NCBI RefSeq assembly: GCF_001636405.1
Contig: NZ_KV440950.1
Span: 2,131,712 to 2,195,711, forward strand
Source of the DNA: Peribacillus frigoritolerans
GTDB taxonomy: Bacteria; Bacillota; Bacilli; Bacillales; DSM-1321
DNA length: 64,000 nucleotides
Reading direction: 5' to 3'
Shown: piece after piece, positions 35,595 to 45,768 of the stretch
Layout: each line of letters begins with the position of its first letter
Position numbering within the stretch: the first letter of the stretch is position 1
Position numbers and translations under genes: made by a program
Notes under the pieces: model-generated
What the model saw: only the letters and a program-made list of their open reading frames with translations
Database searches by the model: none
Told to the model about the DNA's origin: nothing

Positions 35595-36021
35595 TGGCTT
35601 TACGATGATCGAATTGCTTTTTTCTTTATTGATTTTAATGACGACGTCGCTTTTTGTTCTGCAGCTCTTCTCGATCATTCACACCCAGATGAGGTCCGTT
35701 GATAAATTGCATCCTAAGGAGTGGGAGGTCTTTACCATGCAAATGAAGCAGGAGGTCCGGAGTTCCAAAGCACAAGATGTAATGGGAAATAAATTATATT
35801 TGCTTTCAGGTGAACAATTAGCATTGCTGGAACAATATGAAGATAAGGTCCGAAGACGAGTGGATGGTATGGGGCATGAGGTCATCTTGCAGAACATTTC
35901 GGAATTCCAGGTCAATAAGGATGGCAGTGTCATTGTTATAAATATAACGGATAAAGCAGGGACTACTTTCAGTCGAAGATTTCATCCGTTCTTTAGGAAT
36001 GGTACGAAAATCGATGAATAA
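35542..36021 (+). CDS. comGF: Minor pseudopilin ComGF
   Basis: The protein has a pilin-like cleavage site at Gly19-Phe20 (NDGFTMIELLFSLLILMTTS), a helix, and the ComGF globular domain with DKVRRRVDGMGHEVILQNIS, which is the family signature. Start is ambiguous among ATG 35542, ATG 35548 and ATG 35578; 35542 has GAAGGGTGTG upstream. It overlaps comGE and comGG, so the operon is tightly packed. Confidence 0.86.
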   Translation: MNMKRVIGNPFVMLRKNDGFTMIELLFSLLILMTTSLFVLQLFSIIHTQMRSVDKLHPKEWEVFTMQMKQEVRSSKAQDVMGNKLYLLSGEQLALLEQYEDKVRRRVDGMGHEVILQNISEFQVNKDGSVIVINITDKAGTTFSRRFHPFFRNGTKIDE

Positions 36022-36400
36022 TCAAAAAGGAGTCGTTTTCCCGATGGTCATGATTGTGGCGAGTGTTTTCATTATGTTCACGATACTAATGATCGACCAG
36101 TTTATCATTGATAAAAAGTTTTATAAAGAAGTGGAAGAGTCGCTTGTGGCCGACCATCTTGTCCATCTAGCCATCAAGGATGTGACGGCAGAGTGGGGCG
36201 AAGAGATTCCGAAAATCATCCAGGGGGAAATATCATATCCCAATGGTGTGGTGCGATATTCCTTAATGAAGCAAGAAGGTCCTTACGTCTATATCGAGTT
36301 TTCTTCCAAAACTAAAAATGATCGAGAGGGCAGGGTCATCATTCAATACGATAAAGAAGCGGGGGAAGTGAAAGAATGGTTGGAGAAGCAAGCTGTGTAA
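35999..36400 (+). CDS. comGG: Minor pseudopilin ComGG
   Basis: Residues MNNQKGVVFPMVMIVASVFI form the N-terminal segment, with cleavage expected after Gly11; the glutamate found at position 5 in other pilins is absent, as is common in ComGG. The remaining domain is soluble (VRYSLMKQEGPYVYIEFSSK). ATG 35999 and ATG 36014 are both possible. It overlaps comGF by 23 bases and is the last pilin gene of the operon. Confidence 0.83.
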   Translation: MVRKSMNNQKGVVFPMVMIVASVFIMFTILMIDQFIIDKKFYKEVEESLVADHLVHLAIKDVTAEWGEEIPKIIQGEISYPNGVVRYSLMKQEGPYVYIEFSSKTKNDREGRVIIQYDKEAGEVKEWLEKQAV

Positions 36401-36515
36401 TAGCAAAATCAACACCATTTTATTAGGGAACGCGACAGGTTTACGGTGAAGGGAGCAAGGAAAGGAATAAAAAAAGCGTAAACCGGACATACTTTGCGTA
36501 GGGTGATGATTTTAT

Positions 36516-36701
36516 ATGTCTACAAACGCTTATATTAAATATCTGACGCAGCAGCTTGTCGAGTATTTCAATCTGACGAAAAAAGAACGAAAAGAAAAAC
36601 GCCTTCACAGAAAAGAGGATAAAAACCAGGGTATGTCACATTGGTTTGGCATTGTCCCTTTTGCTTTGTCGATGTTTATAAGGAAAACGATCAAAAAGTA
36701 A
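36516..36701 (+). CDS. yqzE: YqzE family small protein
   Basis: The 61-residue protein MSTNAYIKYLTQQLVEYFNL followed by KKERKEKRLHRKED is highly basic in the middle and ends with a short hydrophobic part (HWFGIVPFALSMFIRKTIKK). It matches YqzE, always found at the end of the comG operon in bacilli. Function unknown. GTAGGGTGATG-type ribosome site precedes ATG 36516. A strong terminator follows. Confidence 0.87.
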   Translation: MSTNAYIKYLTQQLVEYFNLTKKERKEKRLHRKEDKNQGMSHWFGIVPFALSMFIRKTIKK

Positions 36702-36738
36702 AACAGATGTCCTGAACTTGGACATCTGTTTTTTTGTT
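36701..36738. terminator. Bidirectional terminator between yqzE and yqhG
   Basis: Perfect 12-bp stem AAACAGATGTCC / GGACATCTGTTT with a 7-base loop and T runs on both strands. Ends the comG operon and the yqhHG unit. Confidence 0.93.
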
Positions 36739-36744
36739 CTTTCC

Positions 36745-37542
36745 TTATCCCAACGCCCTATCTGAAAGGTAAAATAATCCTCCGTTGATGATGGATATTC
36801 TGATGTTGGGTTCATATTGTGCTTTTAGTGCTTCTTTTTCGGTATAATAGCTCTCACTTTTTTCGTCCATATCCTTGTAAAAATGCTCCAATAAATTCAA
36901 GTCATTCTGCCAGCGCAGCATTGCTTCCTCCGCCCAGGAATGGTCATCATCCTCGAAACTGGTTCTGATGTATGTATCAAGTCTTGCCAATCCACTCTTG
37001 GGCATGATCAGAGGTGAAAGCGTAAAGGAGTAATCCGGTATTTTCGGAGTGACATTAATCGGTAAAACCCGATGGTGAAACCCTTCCATTATTTCACCAG
37101 AGATTAAATTCAGTCCGATTGACATGAAAGTATCTTTTTTGCGGTCGCATTGATAGGATATTTTCACATTCAGGGTCAGCCAAGGAAACAAAGGATTATT
37201 TCTGCCTTTTGATGGAGGCGTATTCTCAAAAAGTCTAGTATACCCTGCCAGCTTTTTTGTTGATTGAATAATCTGGTGAAGGCGAGGGGAGCCAAAATGA
37301 ATCATTTCTCCCTTTAAATCGGATGGAGCTTGTTCTGGATCGGTAATGAAAGTGATTTGTGCAGGGTTCGGAACACCTCCTGTTTTTTCTAGATAATGCC
37401 AATAAAAGGGTCTGTTCATTAATTCTTTATCCATCTCAATCGTCAATTGCACTGTAAGGTGGGTTGGTGCATTATCCAGTATTTCACAATCATTGGCTTT
37501 AAAGAAAGTGACTAAAAAATCATGAATTTCCCGTTGCTGCAT
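36745..37542 (-). CDS. yqhG: YqhG family protein
   Basis: The 265-residue protein starts MQQREIHDFLVTFFKANDCE and contains an alternating helical and strand pattern with no membrane segment, matching YqhG of B. subtilis, always paired with the helicase YqhH. The motif FYWHYLEKTGGVPNPAQITF is distinctive. Function is unknown; pairing suggests it assists the helicase. ATG 37542 is chosen over GTG 37551 because GGTGAGG lies just before it. It overlaps the end of yqhH by 23 bases. Confidence 0.83.
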   Translation of the reverse strand: MQQREIHDFLVTFFKANDCEILDNAPTHLTVQLTIEMDKELMNRPFYWHYLEKTGGVPNPAQITFITDPEQAPSDLKGEMIHFGSPRLHQIIQSTKKLAGYTRLFENTPPSKGRNNPLFPWLTLNVKISYQCDRKKDTFMSIGLNLISGEIMEGFHHRVLPINVTPKIPDYSFTLSPLIMPKSGLARLDTYIRTSFEDDDHSWAEEAMLRWQNDLNLLEHFYKDMDEKSESYYTEKEALKAQYEPNIRISIINGGLFYLSDRALG

Positions 37543-39208
37543 GAACCTCACCTTCCTTCATTGATTGAGCGAATTGGATCAAAGATGAAAAATTATCCAT
37601 CTTGATTTTCATTTCGCCTTCTGTTTTGGACTCACCGACCACATCAATTAAATATTCTTCAATGTTGTTAATATCCAGTTTGGTTAAGATATCATCCAAT
37701 TCACCGATTACTTTTTCAAATAAATTTATTTTTTCGTATAGCAACTTCAGTATATGTTCTTCAACTGTATTTTTCGTGGCAAAGTTATAAATCATCACAT
37801 CTTCTTCCTGACCAAGGCGGTGAATCCGTCCAATTCTCTGTTCAAGCCTCATTGGGTTCCAGGGCAGGTCAAAATTAATCAAGTGATGGCAAAACTGAAG
37901 GTTTATCCCTTCCCCGCCAGCTTCTGTTGCGATTAATACCTGAATATTCTTTTGGAATAATTCACGCATCCAGTCTTTCTTTCCACGCTTAAAACCGCCT
38001 CGGAAAGGAACGGAAGAAATTCCATTCTGCTGTAGGTACCATTGGAGATATAATTGAGTCGCCCTATATTCCGTAAAGATAATCACTTTGTCATCAATTT
38101 TCTTGATCAGTTCCAAAGCTTTTTCAGCCTTTGAGTTCTGGACCGTTTCATTCACTTTAGTAAATAAATCATCAAGCTTTGCCAAAAAATCAGGGGAAGG
38201 CTGATCATATTTATCTCTCATATTCTTTAATGTATAAAAGACAGCCTCTCTGCTGCTGCATGCTTCCCTTTGGAGAGTGAGAGCCGAAAAGGCGCTTCCT
38301 TTTGATCCATCCGAAATTGGCTTAAATTTTGAAACGGCATCATACAATGCTTGTTCCGTTGGAGAAAATTCAATGGTGATGGTTTCTACATGCCGTTTTG
38401 TCCATTCAATGCCAGTATCGGCCCTCCGGTTTCGAATCATGACAGTGTTGACCAGTTCCTTTAGGTGTTCATCTTCAATGATGTTCCGACCTTTCCCTTT
38501 ATACTTTTCCGAAAAGAGCGAAGCATTTCCCAAGTGGCCCGGTTTCAATAACGAAACGAGGTGGAATATCTCCTCGACTTTATTTTGAATCGGAGTGGCT
38601 GTCAGGAGTAAACAAAATTTCTTTTTCAGATTTTGGACGAATTCATAGTTCTTCGTCTTATTATTTTTAAGTTTATGAGCTTCATCAATAATGATGAAGT
38701 CATATTCCTGAGTAAAGATGATATCCCGATGTGGAGCGCGTTTCGCTGTATCAATGGATGAAATGACCACATCACAGGAGTCCCAAACATAACTTTTTCT
38801 CTGAACGACTGCCGGAATATGAAACTTGGTATTCAATTCAAATGCCCATTGTGTGACAAGGGAAGCCGGAACAAGGATCAATACTTTTTTTACAAGGCCC
38901 CTAATCATATACTCTTTTAGGATCAAGCCTGCTTCAATTGTTTTTCCCAGCCCTACCTCATCAGCCAAAATGGCTTTTCCATTCATCTTTTCCACTACTT
39001 GCTTCGCCGCTTCCAATTGATGGGGAAGCGGGGTTAACTGAGGAAGGTGCTTGGGCGCCTGTAAACCTTCAAAATCAGGGATGATAAGGTTTTCCTCCAT
39101 TTGAACCGCCAACTTATAAAGCTCCCAATTTCCCCATGGACCGTCATTTTCCATCTTTTGCAGAAACTCGTCATTCCATTCAGAATTGAAGGATATATTG
39201 ATTTTCAT
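37520..39208 (-). CDS. yqhH: SNF2-family helicase/ATPase YqhH
   Basis: A superfamily 2 helicase: Walker A LADEVGLGKTIEAGLIL near residue 83, the DEAH box IIIDEAHKLKNN near 180, TATPIQNK (motif III), and in the C-terminal half KVIIFTEYRATQLYLQWYL, ATEAGGEGINLQFCHHLINF and the arginine finger motif QRIGRIHRLGQ. Length 562 is typical. It probably acts on nucleoprotein complexes, as RapA/HepA do on RNA polymerase, but the B. subtilis role is not established. ATG 39208 has GAGGGAG upstream. Confidence 0.92.
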   Translation of the reverse strand: MKINISFNSEWNDEFLQKMENDGPWGNWELYKLAVQMEENLIIPDFEGLQAPKHLPQLTPLPHQLEAAKQVVEKMNGKAILADEVGLGKTIEAGLILKEYMIRGLVKKVLILVPASLVTQWAFELNTKFHIPAVVQRKSYVWDSCDVVISSIDTAKRAPHRDIIFTQEYDFIIIDEAHKLKNNKTKNYEFVQNLKKKFCLLLTATPIQNKVEEIFHLVSLLKPGHLGNASLFSEKYKGKGRNIIEDEHLKELVNTVMIRNRRADTGIEWTKRHVETITIEFSPTEQALYDAVSKFKPISDGSKGSAFSALTLQREACSSREAVFYTLKNMRDKYDQPSPDFLAKLDDLFTKVNETVQNSKAEKALELIKKIDDKVIIFTEYRATQLYLQWYLQQNGISSVPFRGGFKRGKKDWMRELFQKNIQVLIATEAGGEGINLQFCHHLINFDLPWNPMRLEQRIGRIHRLGQEEDVMIYNFATKNTVEEHILKLLYEKINLFEKVIGELDDILTKLDINNIEEYLIDVVGESKTEGEMKIKMDNFSSLIQFAQSMKEGEVHAATGNS

Positions 39209-39593
39209 AGAAATAACTCCCTCTTAAATCATAAATTCCTTAATATAAGGTCAAAACCCGAACATTTCATATGTGAAGTAAGAAAAATATTTCTCTTCAA
39301 AAGATATTGCAGAGATAAGTTTCTTAGGGTAGGATATAAGTATATTTAGAAAATTCCAATTTCCAAACGCTACAAAGAATGTTTGTACATCGATTTTGCA
39401 GTTCGCGTTTTCTTAGTATGGGCTATAGGCTCCTAATTTATCCAAGATTACTGAAGGAGATCAGTCAAACGGTTTCTGAAGTTTTAGGAGAATTGGCAGA
39501 GAATGCATTCCATTTATGCTCAAAGGTTTTACCGATGCTTGGGGCTTATTCGCTTCCTTTCAATGGTAGACCATTTATATGCGGGTGAAGATA
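39209..39593. other. Gap between yqhH and the glycine riboswitch
   Basis: AT-rich, no gene supported; short frames here have no ribosome site. The divergent yqhH promoter and the gcv promoter must lie here. I cannot pick a near-consensus -35/-10 pair. Confidence 0.5.
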
Positions 39594-39765
39594 AGGGGAG
39601 AGACTACGGATGTAGCGCCGAAGGAGCAAACTTAGCAGTGAATCTCTCAGGCAAAAGAACTCTTATTGGACGCAACTCTGGAGAGCGCCGCCCGTTATGG
39701 GACGGCCACCAAAGGGGAAAACCTATTACATAGGTAAACTTTCAGGTTTCAGGACAGAGAAAAAG
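39594..39765 (+). ncRNA. Tandem glycine riboswitch (gcvT motif)
   Basis: Two consecutive glycine aptamers are readable: the first around 39594-39672 (GGGGAGAGAC, GCGCCGAAGGAGCAAAC, AATCTCTCAGGCAAAAG), the second around 39673-39765 (ACTCTGGAGAGCGCC, GGCCACCAAAGGGG, AACTTTCAGG, CAGGACAGAG). These are the conserved blocks of the gcvT element. Glycine binding relieves termination upstream of gcvT-gcvPA-gcvPB, so the degradation enzymes are made when glycine is abundant. The next hairpin is the expression platform. Confidence 0.96.
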
Positions 39766-39797
39766 CTCAAACGGGCTTTCTCTGTCCTTTTTTGTGC
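39753..39797 (+). terminator. Riboswitch-controlled terminator before gcvT
   Basis: Stem GGACAGAGAAAAAGC / GGCTTTCTCTGTCC followed by six T. Its 5' arm overlaps the end of the second aptamer, so ligand binding competes with it. Confidence 0.9.
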
Positions 39798-39899
39798 TTT
39801 TTTCACATCATGAATCAGGATGTATCTGATGCGTAATGACAAGAAGCTTTTGATAATGAAGCCAATTAATTTTTAAAAAAATCTGAAGGGGGTCATTTT

Positions 39900-41006
39900 T
39901 TGACCAATTTAAAAAGAACACCACTATTTGAGGTTTATCGTGAATACGGAGGTAAAACGATTGATTTTGGCGGCTGGGAACTTCCTGTCCAATTTTCGGG
40001 TATAAAGGATGAACATGAAGCCGTACGGACAAAAGCGGGGTTATTCGATGTTTCCCATATGGGGGAAGTCGATGTTAAGGGGCCTGGGAGCCTTTCCTTT
40101 TTACAGAAGATGCTGACCAATGATATATCAAAGCTGCAACAGGGCGGTGCCCAATATACCGCCATGTGTTATGAAAACGGAGGCACGGTTGATGATCTTA
40201 TCGTGTATAAAAGGGCTGAGGACGACTATCTGCTCGTGGTAAATGCAGCGAATACAGAAAAAGATTTCAATTGGCTGCAAGCTAATTTAACGGAAGATGC
40301 CCAAATTACGAATGTATCAAGTGACTATACACAGCTGGCACTTCAAGGACCAGCTGCAGAGAAGATATTACAAAAACTATCCGGAAGTACTGACTTAAGT
40401 GAAATTGGATTTTTCAGGTTCAAGGATGATGTCATGATTAACGGTATCTCCACGCTGGTATCCCGTACTGGATACACTGGTGAAGATGGTTTTGAAATAT
40501 ATAGCGACAGTAAAAATGGCCCTGCACTTTGGAAGGCGATTATGGATGCCGGTAAGGAAGAGGGGGTTCAGCCGATTGGTTTAGGTGCTCGTGATACCCT
40601 GCGTTTCGAAGCGAAACTGCCGCTGTATGGGCAGGAGCTTTCGGCGGACATCACCCCGATAGAAGCTGGGATTGGTTTTGCAGTAAAAGTGGATAAGGAA
40701 GTTGATTTTTTCGGGAAAGCCGTTCTTGCTGAGCAAAAGGAGAAAGGGGCTCCCCGGAAGCTTGTGGGAATTGAAATGATTGACCGTGGCATTCCACGTC
40801 ATGGGTATAAGGTCTACAGCGGTGATGAAGTCATTGGCGAGGTCACGACTGGTACCCAATCGCCAACATTGAAGAAAAACGTTGGATTGGTACTTCTCGA
40901 TAAGGAATTTTCGGTGCTGGATGCGGAAGTCGAAGTGGAAATCCGTTCCAAACGTTTGAAAGCCGTTATAATACAAACACCTTTTTATAAAAAACCACGT
41001 AAATAG
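39900..41006 (+). CDS. gcvT: Aminomethyltransferase GcvT (T protein)
   Basis: GcvT moves the methylene group from the lipoylated H protein to tetrahydrofolate. Residues 1-60 hold [20 protein letters not shown] and [13 protein letters not shown]; further on come [11 protein letters not shown], the folate-site segment [14 protein letters not shown] and [21 protein letters not shown]. Length 368 is normal. The start is TTG with AAGGGGGTC six bases upstream. First gene of the riboswitch-controlled operon, spaced 17 bases from gcvPA. Confidence 0.97.
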   Translation: MTNLKRTPLFEVYREYGGKTIDFGGWELPVQFSGIKDEHEAVRTKAGLFDVSHMGEVDVKGPGSLSFLQKMLTNDISKLQQGGAQYTAMCYENGGTVDDLIVYKRAEDDYLLVVNAANTEKDFNWLQANLTEDAQITNVSSDYTQLALQGPAAEKILQKLSGSTDLSEIGFFRFKDDVMINGISTLVSRTGYTGEDGFEIYSDSKNGPALWKAIMDAGKEEGVQPIGLGARDTLRFEAKLPLYGQELSADITPIEAGIGFAVKVDKEVDFFGKAVLAEQKEKGAPRKLVGIEMIDRGIPRHGYKVYSGDEVIGEVTTGTQSPTLKKNVGLVLLDKEFSVLDAEVEVEIRSKRLKAVIIQTPFYKKPRK

Positions 41007-41023
41007 AGGGGAATGGTCATTAG

Positions 41024-42370
41024 ATGAAACATCGTTATTTACCCATGACAGAGCAAGATAAACAAGAAATGCTGGGAGCGATAGGGGTATCGTCTGCTGA
41101 AGAACTTTTCAATGATATCCCTGAAAGCGTTCGTTTTCAAGGAGAATACGATATCAAGGCTGCTAAATCGGAACCTGCATTAATGAAAGAATTATCAAGG
41201 CTTGCTGCAAAGAATGCGGACCTTAAAAATTATGCTTCCTTCCTTGGTGCGGGTGTCTATGACCATTACGCGCCGGTCATCGTCGATCATGTTCTTTCCC
41301 GTTCTGAGTTTTATACGGCGTATACACCTTATCAGCCTGAAATTTCACAGGGCGAGCTTCAAGCAATCTTTGAATATCAAACGATGATATGTGAATTGAC
41401 GGGCATGGATGTGGCTAACTCCTCCATGTATGACGGCGGGACGGCGCTGGCTGAAGCAGCGATGCTTGCTTCAGGACAGACAAGGCGGAAGAAGATTCTC
41501 ATTTCAGGAACCGTTCACCCTGAATCAAGAGAAGTTGTGAAGACATATGCAAAAGGGCAACGCGTGGAAGTGATCGAAATTCCTCATAAAGACGGTGTGA
41601 CGGACTTAGCCGCTTTAAGGGAATTGGCGAATGATGACATTGCAGGAGTGATCGTGCAATACCCGAACTTTTTTGGCCGGATCGAGCCATTGAAAGAAAT
41701 GGAAGAAATCATTCATGGCATCAAGTCCATGTTTATCGTTTCCAGTAATCCGCTTGCATTGGGAGCTTTGACATCCCCTGGTGCACTCGGTGCAGATATC
41801 GTAACGGGGGATGCTCAGCCATTCGGCATTCCAGCGGCATTCGGTGGCCCTCATTGTGGATATTTTGCGGTTACTAATAAACTTGTACGGAAAGTTCCGG
41901 GCAGACTCGTCGGTCAAACGGTTGATGAGAATGGAAAAAGAGGGTTTGTCCTGACGCTTCAAGCTCGTGAACAGCACATTCGCCGTGACAAAGCCACTTC
42001 CAACATTTGTTCCAATCAAGCTTTGAATGCCTTGGCAGCTTCTGTTGCAATGACTGCGCTTGGGAAAAAGGGTGTCAAAGAAATGGCCGTGCAAAATATT
42101 CAAAAAGCACATTATGCGAAAAAAGCAATTATGGCAAAAGGGGTGGAAGTGATTTTCGACGGTCCTTCGTTTAATGAATTTGTCATTAAACTGCCTGCTC
42201 CGTTTTCAGAGGTCAATAAAAACCTTTTTGAAAAAGGGATGATCGGCGGCTTCGATTTAGGGACGGTTTATCCTGAATTGAAAGACCATATGCTGGTTGC
42301 GGTAACTGAACTAAGAACAAAAGAAGAAATTGATGCACTTGCGCAGGAATTGGGGGATCAACATGAATAA
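41024..42370 (+). CDS. gcvPA: Glycine dehydrogenase (decarboxylating) subunit 1, GcvPA
   Basis: First half of the split P protein, which decarboxylates glycine with pyridoxal phosphate supplied by GcvPB. The sequence [40 protein letters not shown] and the region [15 protein letters not shown] are characteristic. It lacks the PLP lysine, as expected for the PA subunit. 448 residues. GAGGGGAATGG lies before ATG 41024. Its stop overlaps the gcvPB start. Confidence 0.97.
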   Translation: MKHRYLPMTEQDKQEMLGAIGVSSAEELFNDIPESVRFQGEYDIKAAKSEPALMKELSRLAAKNADLKNYASFLGAGVYDHYAPVIVDHVLSRSEFYTAYTPYQPEISQGELQAIFEYQTMICELTGMDVANSSMYDGGTALAEAAMLASGQTRRKKILISGTVHPESREVVKTYAKGQRVEVIEIPHKDGVTDLAALRELANDDIAGVIVQYPNFFGRIEPLKEMEEIIHGIKSMFIVSSNPLALGALTSPGALGADIVTGDAQPFGIPAAFGGPHCGYFAVTNKLVRKVPGRLVGQTVDENGKRGFVLTLQAREQHIRRDKATSNICSNQALNALAASVAMTALGKKGVKEMAVQNIQKAHYAKKAIMAKGVEVIFDGPSFNEFVIKLPAPFSEVNKNLFEKGMIGGFDLGTVYPELKDHMLVAVTELRTKEEIDALAQELGDQHE

Positions 42371-43820
42371 TCAAGATCAATCACTCATTTTTGAAATCAG
42401 TACTTCCGGCCGGATCGGGTACAGTCTGCCAGAAATGGATGTTGCAACTATTCCGCTCGAAGAAATTCTTCCTGCCGACTACATCCGTGAAGAAGAGGCA
42501 AAGCTTCCTGAGGTTTCCGAACTGGATATCATGCGTCACTATACTGCACTTTCCAAACGGAATCATGGGGTGGATTCGGGTTTTTATCCGCTGGGTTCTT
42601 GCACGATGAAATATAATCCGAAAATAAATGAAAATGTGGCACGCTTCAACGGTTTTGCCCATATCCATCCATATCAAGATCCCGCTACTGTACAAGGAGC
42701 ATTGGGACTATTATTTGATTTGCAGGAACATTTAACGGAAATCACCGGGATGGACCAAGTGACATTACAGCCTGCAGCAGGTGCTCACGGTGAATGGACA
42801 GGATTGATGATGATTCGCGCTTTTCACGAAGCGAATGGTGATACAGAACGGACGAAAGTGATTGTACCTGATTCGGCCCATGGTACGAATCCTGCCTCTG
42901 CCACTGTTGCCGGACTAGAAACGATTACAGTTAAGTCCGATGAAAATGGGTTAGTCGACCTTGAAGATTTAAAACGTGTTGTCGGACCTGATACGGCGGC
43001 CTTGATGCTGACGAACCCCAATACATTGGGATTGTTTGAAGAAAATATTTTGGAAATGGCACAACTTGTCCATGACGCAGGTGGGAAGCTTTATTATGAT
43101 GGAGCGAATCTGAATGCAGTCCTATCAAAAGCACGACCGGGTGACATGGGCTTTGATGTGGTTCATTTAAATCTCCATAAAACATTCACAGGCCCGCATG
43201 GCGGCGGCGGCCCGGGTTCTGGTCCTGTAGGTGTGAAGTCCGACTTGATTCCTTACTTGCCTAAACCTCTTATAGTCAAGCAAGGTGAGCAATTCGTCCT
43301 TGATTATGATCGTCCGCAATCCATTGGCAGGGTAAAACCTTATTATGGTAATTTCGGAATAAACGTGAGGGCATATACGTACATCCGTTCAATGGGTCCT
43401 GACGGCCTTAAAGCCGTAACAGAGAACGCGGTCATCAATGCCAATTATATGATGCGCAAGTTGGAACCTTATTTTGACCTACCATATAATCGTCATTGTA
43501 AGCATGAATTCGTATTAAGCGGACGCCGGCAAAAGAAATTGGGGGTAAGGACTCTCGATATAGCTAAAAGATTGCTGGATTTCGGGTATCATCCTCCAAC
43601 CATTTACTTCCCGTTGAACGTGGAAGAAGGAATGATGATAGAACCGACTGAAACCGAGTCAAAAGAAACGCTGGATGCGTTCATCGATGCGATGATCCAG
43701 ATTGCCAAGGAAGCGGAAGAAACCCCGGAAGTCGTTCAGGAAGCTCCGCATACAACCGTTATAAAGCGTCTTGATGAAACACTTGCTGCAAGAAAACCCA
43801 TTTTGCGTTATCAAGCCTAG
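42363..43820 (+). CDS. gcvPB: Glycine dehydrogenase (decarboxylating) subunit 2, GcvPB
   Basis: Catalytic half of the P protein. The PLP-binding lysine is in [20 protein letters not shown]; other motifs are [14 protein letters not shown] and [11 protein letters not shown]. 485 residues from ATG 42363, which overlaps the gcvPA stop by eight bases and has GGGGGATC upstream; an earlier frame start at 42330 lies inside gcvPA. The lipoylated GcvH partner is encoded elsewhere. Confidence 0.97.
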   Translation: MNNQDQSLIFEISTSGRIGYSLPEMDVATIPLEEILPADYIREEEAKLPEVSELDIMRHYTALSKRNHGVDSGFYPLGSCTMKYNPKINENVARFNGFAHIHPYQDPATVQGALGLLFDLQEHLTEITGMDQVTLQPAAGAHGEWTGLMMIRAFHEANGDTERTKVIVPDSAHGTNPASATVAGLETITVKSDENGLVDLEDLKRVVGPDTAALMLTNPNTLGLFEENILEMAQLVHDAGGKLYYDGANLNAVLSKARPGDMGFDVVHLNLHKTFTGPHGGGGPGSGPVGVKSDLIPYLPKPLIVKQGEQFVLDYDRPQSIGRVKPYYGNFGINVRAYTYIRSMGPDGLKAVTENAVINANYMMRKLEPYFDLPYNRHCKHEFVLSGRRQKKLGVRTLDIAKRLLDFGYHPPTIYFPLNVEEGMMIEPTETESKETLDAFIDAMIQIAKEAEETPEVVQEAPHTTVIKRLDETLAARKPILRYQA

Positions 43821-43837
43821 ATTAGTAGCTTACACGA

Positions 43838-43868
43838 AAAAAATCCCTGCCTTCCGGCGGGGATTTTT
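43838..43868 (+). terminator. Terminator of the gcv operon
   Basis: Stem AAAAATCCCTGCC / GGCGGGGATTTTT with loop TTCC. Confidence 0.9.
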
Positions 43869-43935
43869 CATGTTTATGTAAGATTCCATTAAAGTCCAAC
43901 TGTTGACTTTCTTTTACTTGAGCTATGGAATTAAA

Positions 43936-43961
43936 AAGAGCCCATGCCGAGATGGGGTCTT
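43936..43961 (-). terminator. Terminator of yqhL
   Basis: Minus strand stem AAGACCCCAT / ATGGGCTCTT (one mismatch) followed by T residues; it overlaps the yqhL stop codon. Confidence 0.65.
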
Positions 43962-44343
43962 ATTTCTTTGCTTTGATTTTCCCGGTCCACATCTTGAAAC
44001 CGCCCTTTAAGTGAAAAAGTTCCCTGTAGCCCTTTTTGTATAGCATGGCTGCAGCTCTGCCGCTGATGATTTCGCTTTGAGCGTACAAATATACAGGCTT
44101 GTCCGGCCTAATTTCGACCAAGCGGGTTTTCATTTGAGTCATAGGGATGTTTCTTGCGCCTAAGATATGACCATTTTCGAAATCATTCGGTTCCCGCACA
44201 TCAATTAGCTGCACTTTTCTGTAGTTGGCGATAAATTCGTCCTGTGTTAGTGTTTTAACGATTTTACGCTGGCGGTACCAATTAAAAAGTGAATACGCAA
44301 TAACCACTCCTAGGATGATGAGCAGTGTATATAATATTTCCAA
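43960..44343 (-). CDS. yqhL: Membrane-anchored rhodanese-domain protein lacking the catalytic Cys
   Basis: The 127 residues have an N-terminal membrane helix (3-20) and a rhodanese fold: QLIDVREPNDFENGHILGAR, IPMTQMKTRLVEIRPDKPVY, and LYAQSEIISGRAAAMLYKKG. Active rhodaneses have Cys at the start of this loop (C-x5-R); here it is Ala and the whole protein has no cysteine. It is therefore probably a non-catalytic binding or scaffold version. It corresponds by position to yqhL, divergent from lipM. A terminator overlaps its end. Confidence 0.87.
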   Translation of the reverse strand: MEILYTLLIILGVVIAYSLFNWYRQRKIVKTLTQDEFIANYRKVQLIDVREPNDFENGHILGARNIPMTQMKTRLVEIRPDKPVYLYAQSEIISGRAAAMLYKKGYRELFHLKGGFKMWTGKIKAKK

Positions 44344-44544
44344 ACATAAAAACTCCCTTCTACCTTAACGAATACAGACAATCTTTATTATATAATTGCT
44401 TTACCCAATAATCAAAAAGAATTTTCATCAAATTCTTCATGACTTGATAGCACTTTCTTTTTTAGAGTGTTAAAGTCTGTTAAACTACTACATGTGAGTT
44501 TTTTGTGGGGGATTGAAAAACGTCTATCGAAACGAGGGGTAAGG

Positions 44545-45381
44545 ATGACTAAAGAAAAATGGGGTTTTATAGATTCTGGGTATTGTTCACCGGCTTTTAA
44601 TATGGCGCTGGACGAAGCCCTGTTAAACTGGCAAAGCAAAGGGGAAATTCCGCCGATCATACGCTTTTACGGCTGGGATCCAGCGACATTGTCGATCGGT
44701 TATTTTCAAAAGGCAGAAGCGGAGATTGATCTGGAAGAGGTCAAAAGGCAGGGCCTTGGTTTTGTTCGCAGGCCGACAGGAGGACGGGCGGTACTGCACG
44801 AACATGAATTGACTTATAGTGTAATCGTTCCAGAATCCTATCCGGGAATGCCAACCACCGTTACTGAAGCTTATCGTGTCATTTCTGAAGGAATATTGAT
44901 GGGGTTCAGGAATCTGGGCTTGGATGCTTATTTTGCCGTGCCTCGAAGCGAACAGGAAAAAGCGGCTTTAAAATCGCCCAGGTCTTCCGTCTGCTTTGAT
45001 GCACCTAGCTGGTATGAACTGGTCGTTGAGGGCAGGAAGGTCGCTGGCAGCGCTCAAACCAGGCAAAAAGGCGTCATCCTTCAGCATGGGTCCATTTTGC
45101 TTGAGCTTGATGATGATAAGCTCTTTAGCGTATTTAAATTCTCAAATGACAGGGTTAAAGAGAGGATGCAAAAAAACTTAAAAAACAAAGCTGTGGCCAT
45201 GAATGACATTGCCGGGAGAAAGATAACCATCCCTGAAGCGAAAGAAGCTTTCGAAAAAGGTTTTGCCGAAGGACTTTCGGTCGATTTAGAGCCATATGTC
45301 CTCACCGAAAAGCAATTGCTGGAAGTGAAGGCCATTGCAGAAAGCAAATATGAAAGCGATGAATGGAATTTCATGAGATAG
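44545..45381 (+). CDS. lipM: Octanoyl-[acyl-carrier-protein]:protein octanoyltransferase LipM
   Basis: LipM transfers octanoate from ACP to GcvH, the first step of protein lipoylation in bacilli. The 278 residues show the LplA/LipB fold: [20 protein letters not shown], catalytic Cys150 in [15 protein letters not shown], and Lys165 in [23 protein letters not shown] 44545 with GAGGGG upstream gives exactly the B. subtilis length; an earlier frame start at 44467 has no ribosome site. Placing it near gcv genes fits its role in glycine cleavage. Confidence 0.93.
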   Translation: MTKEKWGFIDSGYCSPAFNMALDEALLNWQSKGEIPPIIRFYGWDPATLSIGYFQKAEAEIDLEEVKRQGLGFVRRPTGGRAVLHEHELTYSVIVPESYPGMPTTVTEAYRVISEGILMGFRNLGLDAYFAVPRSEQEKAALKSPRSSVCFDAPSWYELVVEGRKVAGSAQTRQKGVILQHGSILLELDDDKLFSVFKFSNDRVKERMQKNLKNKAVAMNDIAGRKITIPEAKEAFEKGFAEGLSVDLEPYVLTEKQLLEVKAIAESKYESDEWNFMR

Positions 45382-45768
45382 AGGAAGCATAATTAGAGTG
45401 GATAATAAAAAGTTTTTTCAGATTTGTTTGACCGAATAACACATCCCTTGCAGGGATAAGCCCTAAAAGGGATGGGGAAAAAGCAAGGTCCAAATTAATT
45501 GAAATCTGATGAAAAATTATTATAAATCGACATTTTCCTCCCTTTTGCTAACTATATTAATTGATTTAACGTTTGACAAAATTAAAAGTTATTCAAAACA
45601 AACACAATATATAGTAGTTGAAATATTTAATGCGACACTATATGTTGATTTTTGAGTTTCGCTATGATAAATTTAGGGTACTTGTTAAGCGAAACGGACA
45701 TGTAAGGCTACATAAAGATTTTTGCGGCAGCAAGAACGGATCATGAAACATATAAAGGAGAGGGAATT
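45382..45768. other. Long leader of nrdJ with hairpin
   Basis: A 387-base gap without an ORF. A nested hairpin at 45442-45474 (CATCCCTT / AAGGGATG, inner AGGG / CCCT) lacks a T run. TTGACA is at 45573-45578 and two NrdR boxes at 45602-45650. No B12 riboswitch box is readable, although the enzyme downstream uses B12. Confidence 0.55.
45602..45650 (+). promoter_or_regulatory. Pair of NrdR boxes upstream of nrdJ
   Basis: ACACAATATATAGTAG (45602-45617) and ACACTATATGTTGATT (45635-45650) each resemble the NrdR consensus ACACWATATATWGTGT (14 and 13 of 16 positions). Their starts lie 33 bp apart, about three helical turns, the usual arrangement for the ATP/dATP-sensing repressor NrdR. Confidence 0.7.

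Noticed and set aside
39379..39733. Plus-strand frames over the gcv leader
   Set aside because: They run through the glycine riboswitch aptamers, which explain the sequence conservation; no ribosome site.
45382..45768. Cobalamin riboswitch before nrdJ
   Set aside because: The B12 box and the core conserved blocks cannot be read; only one simple hairpin is present.
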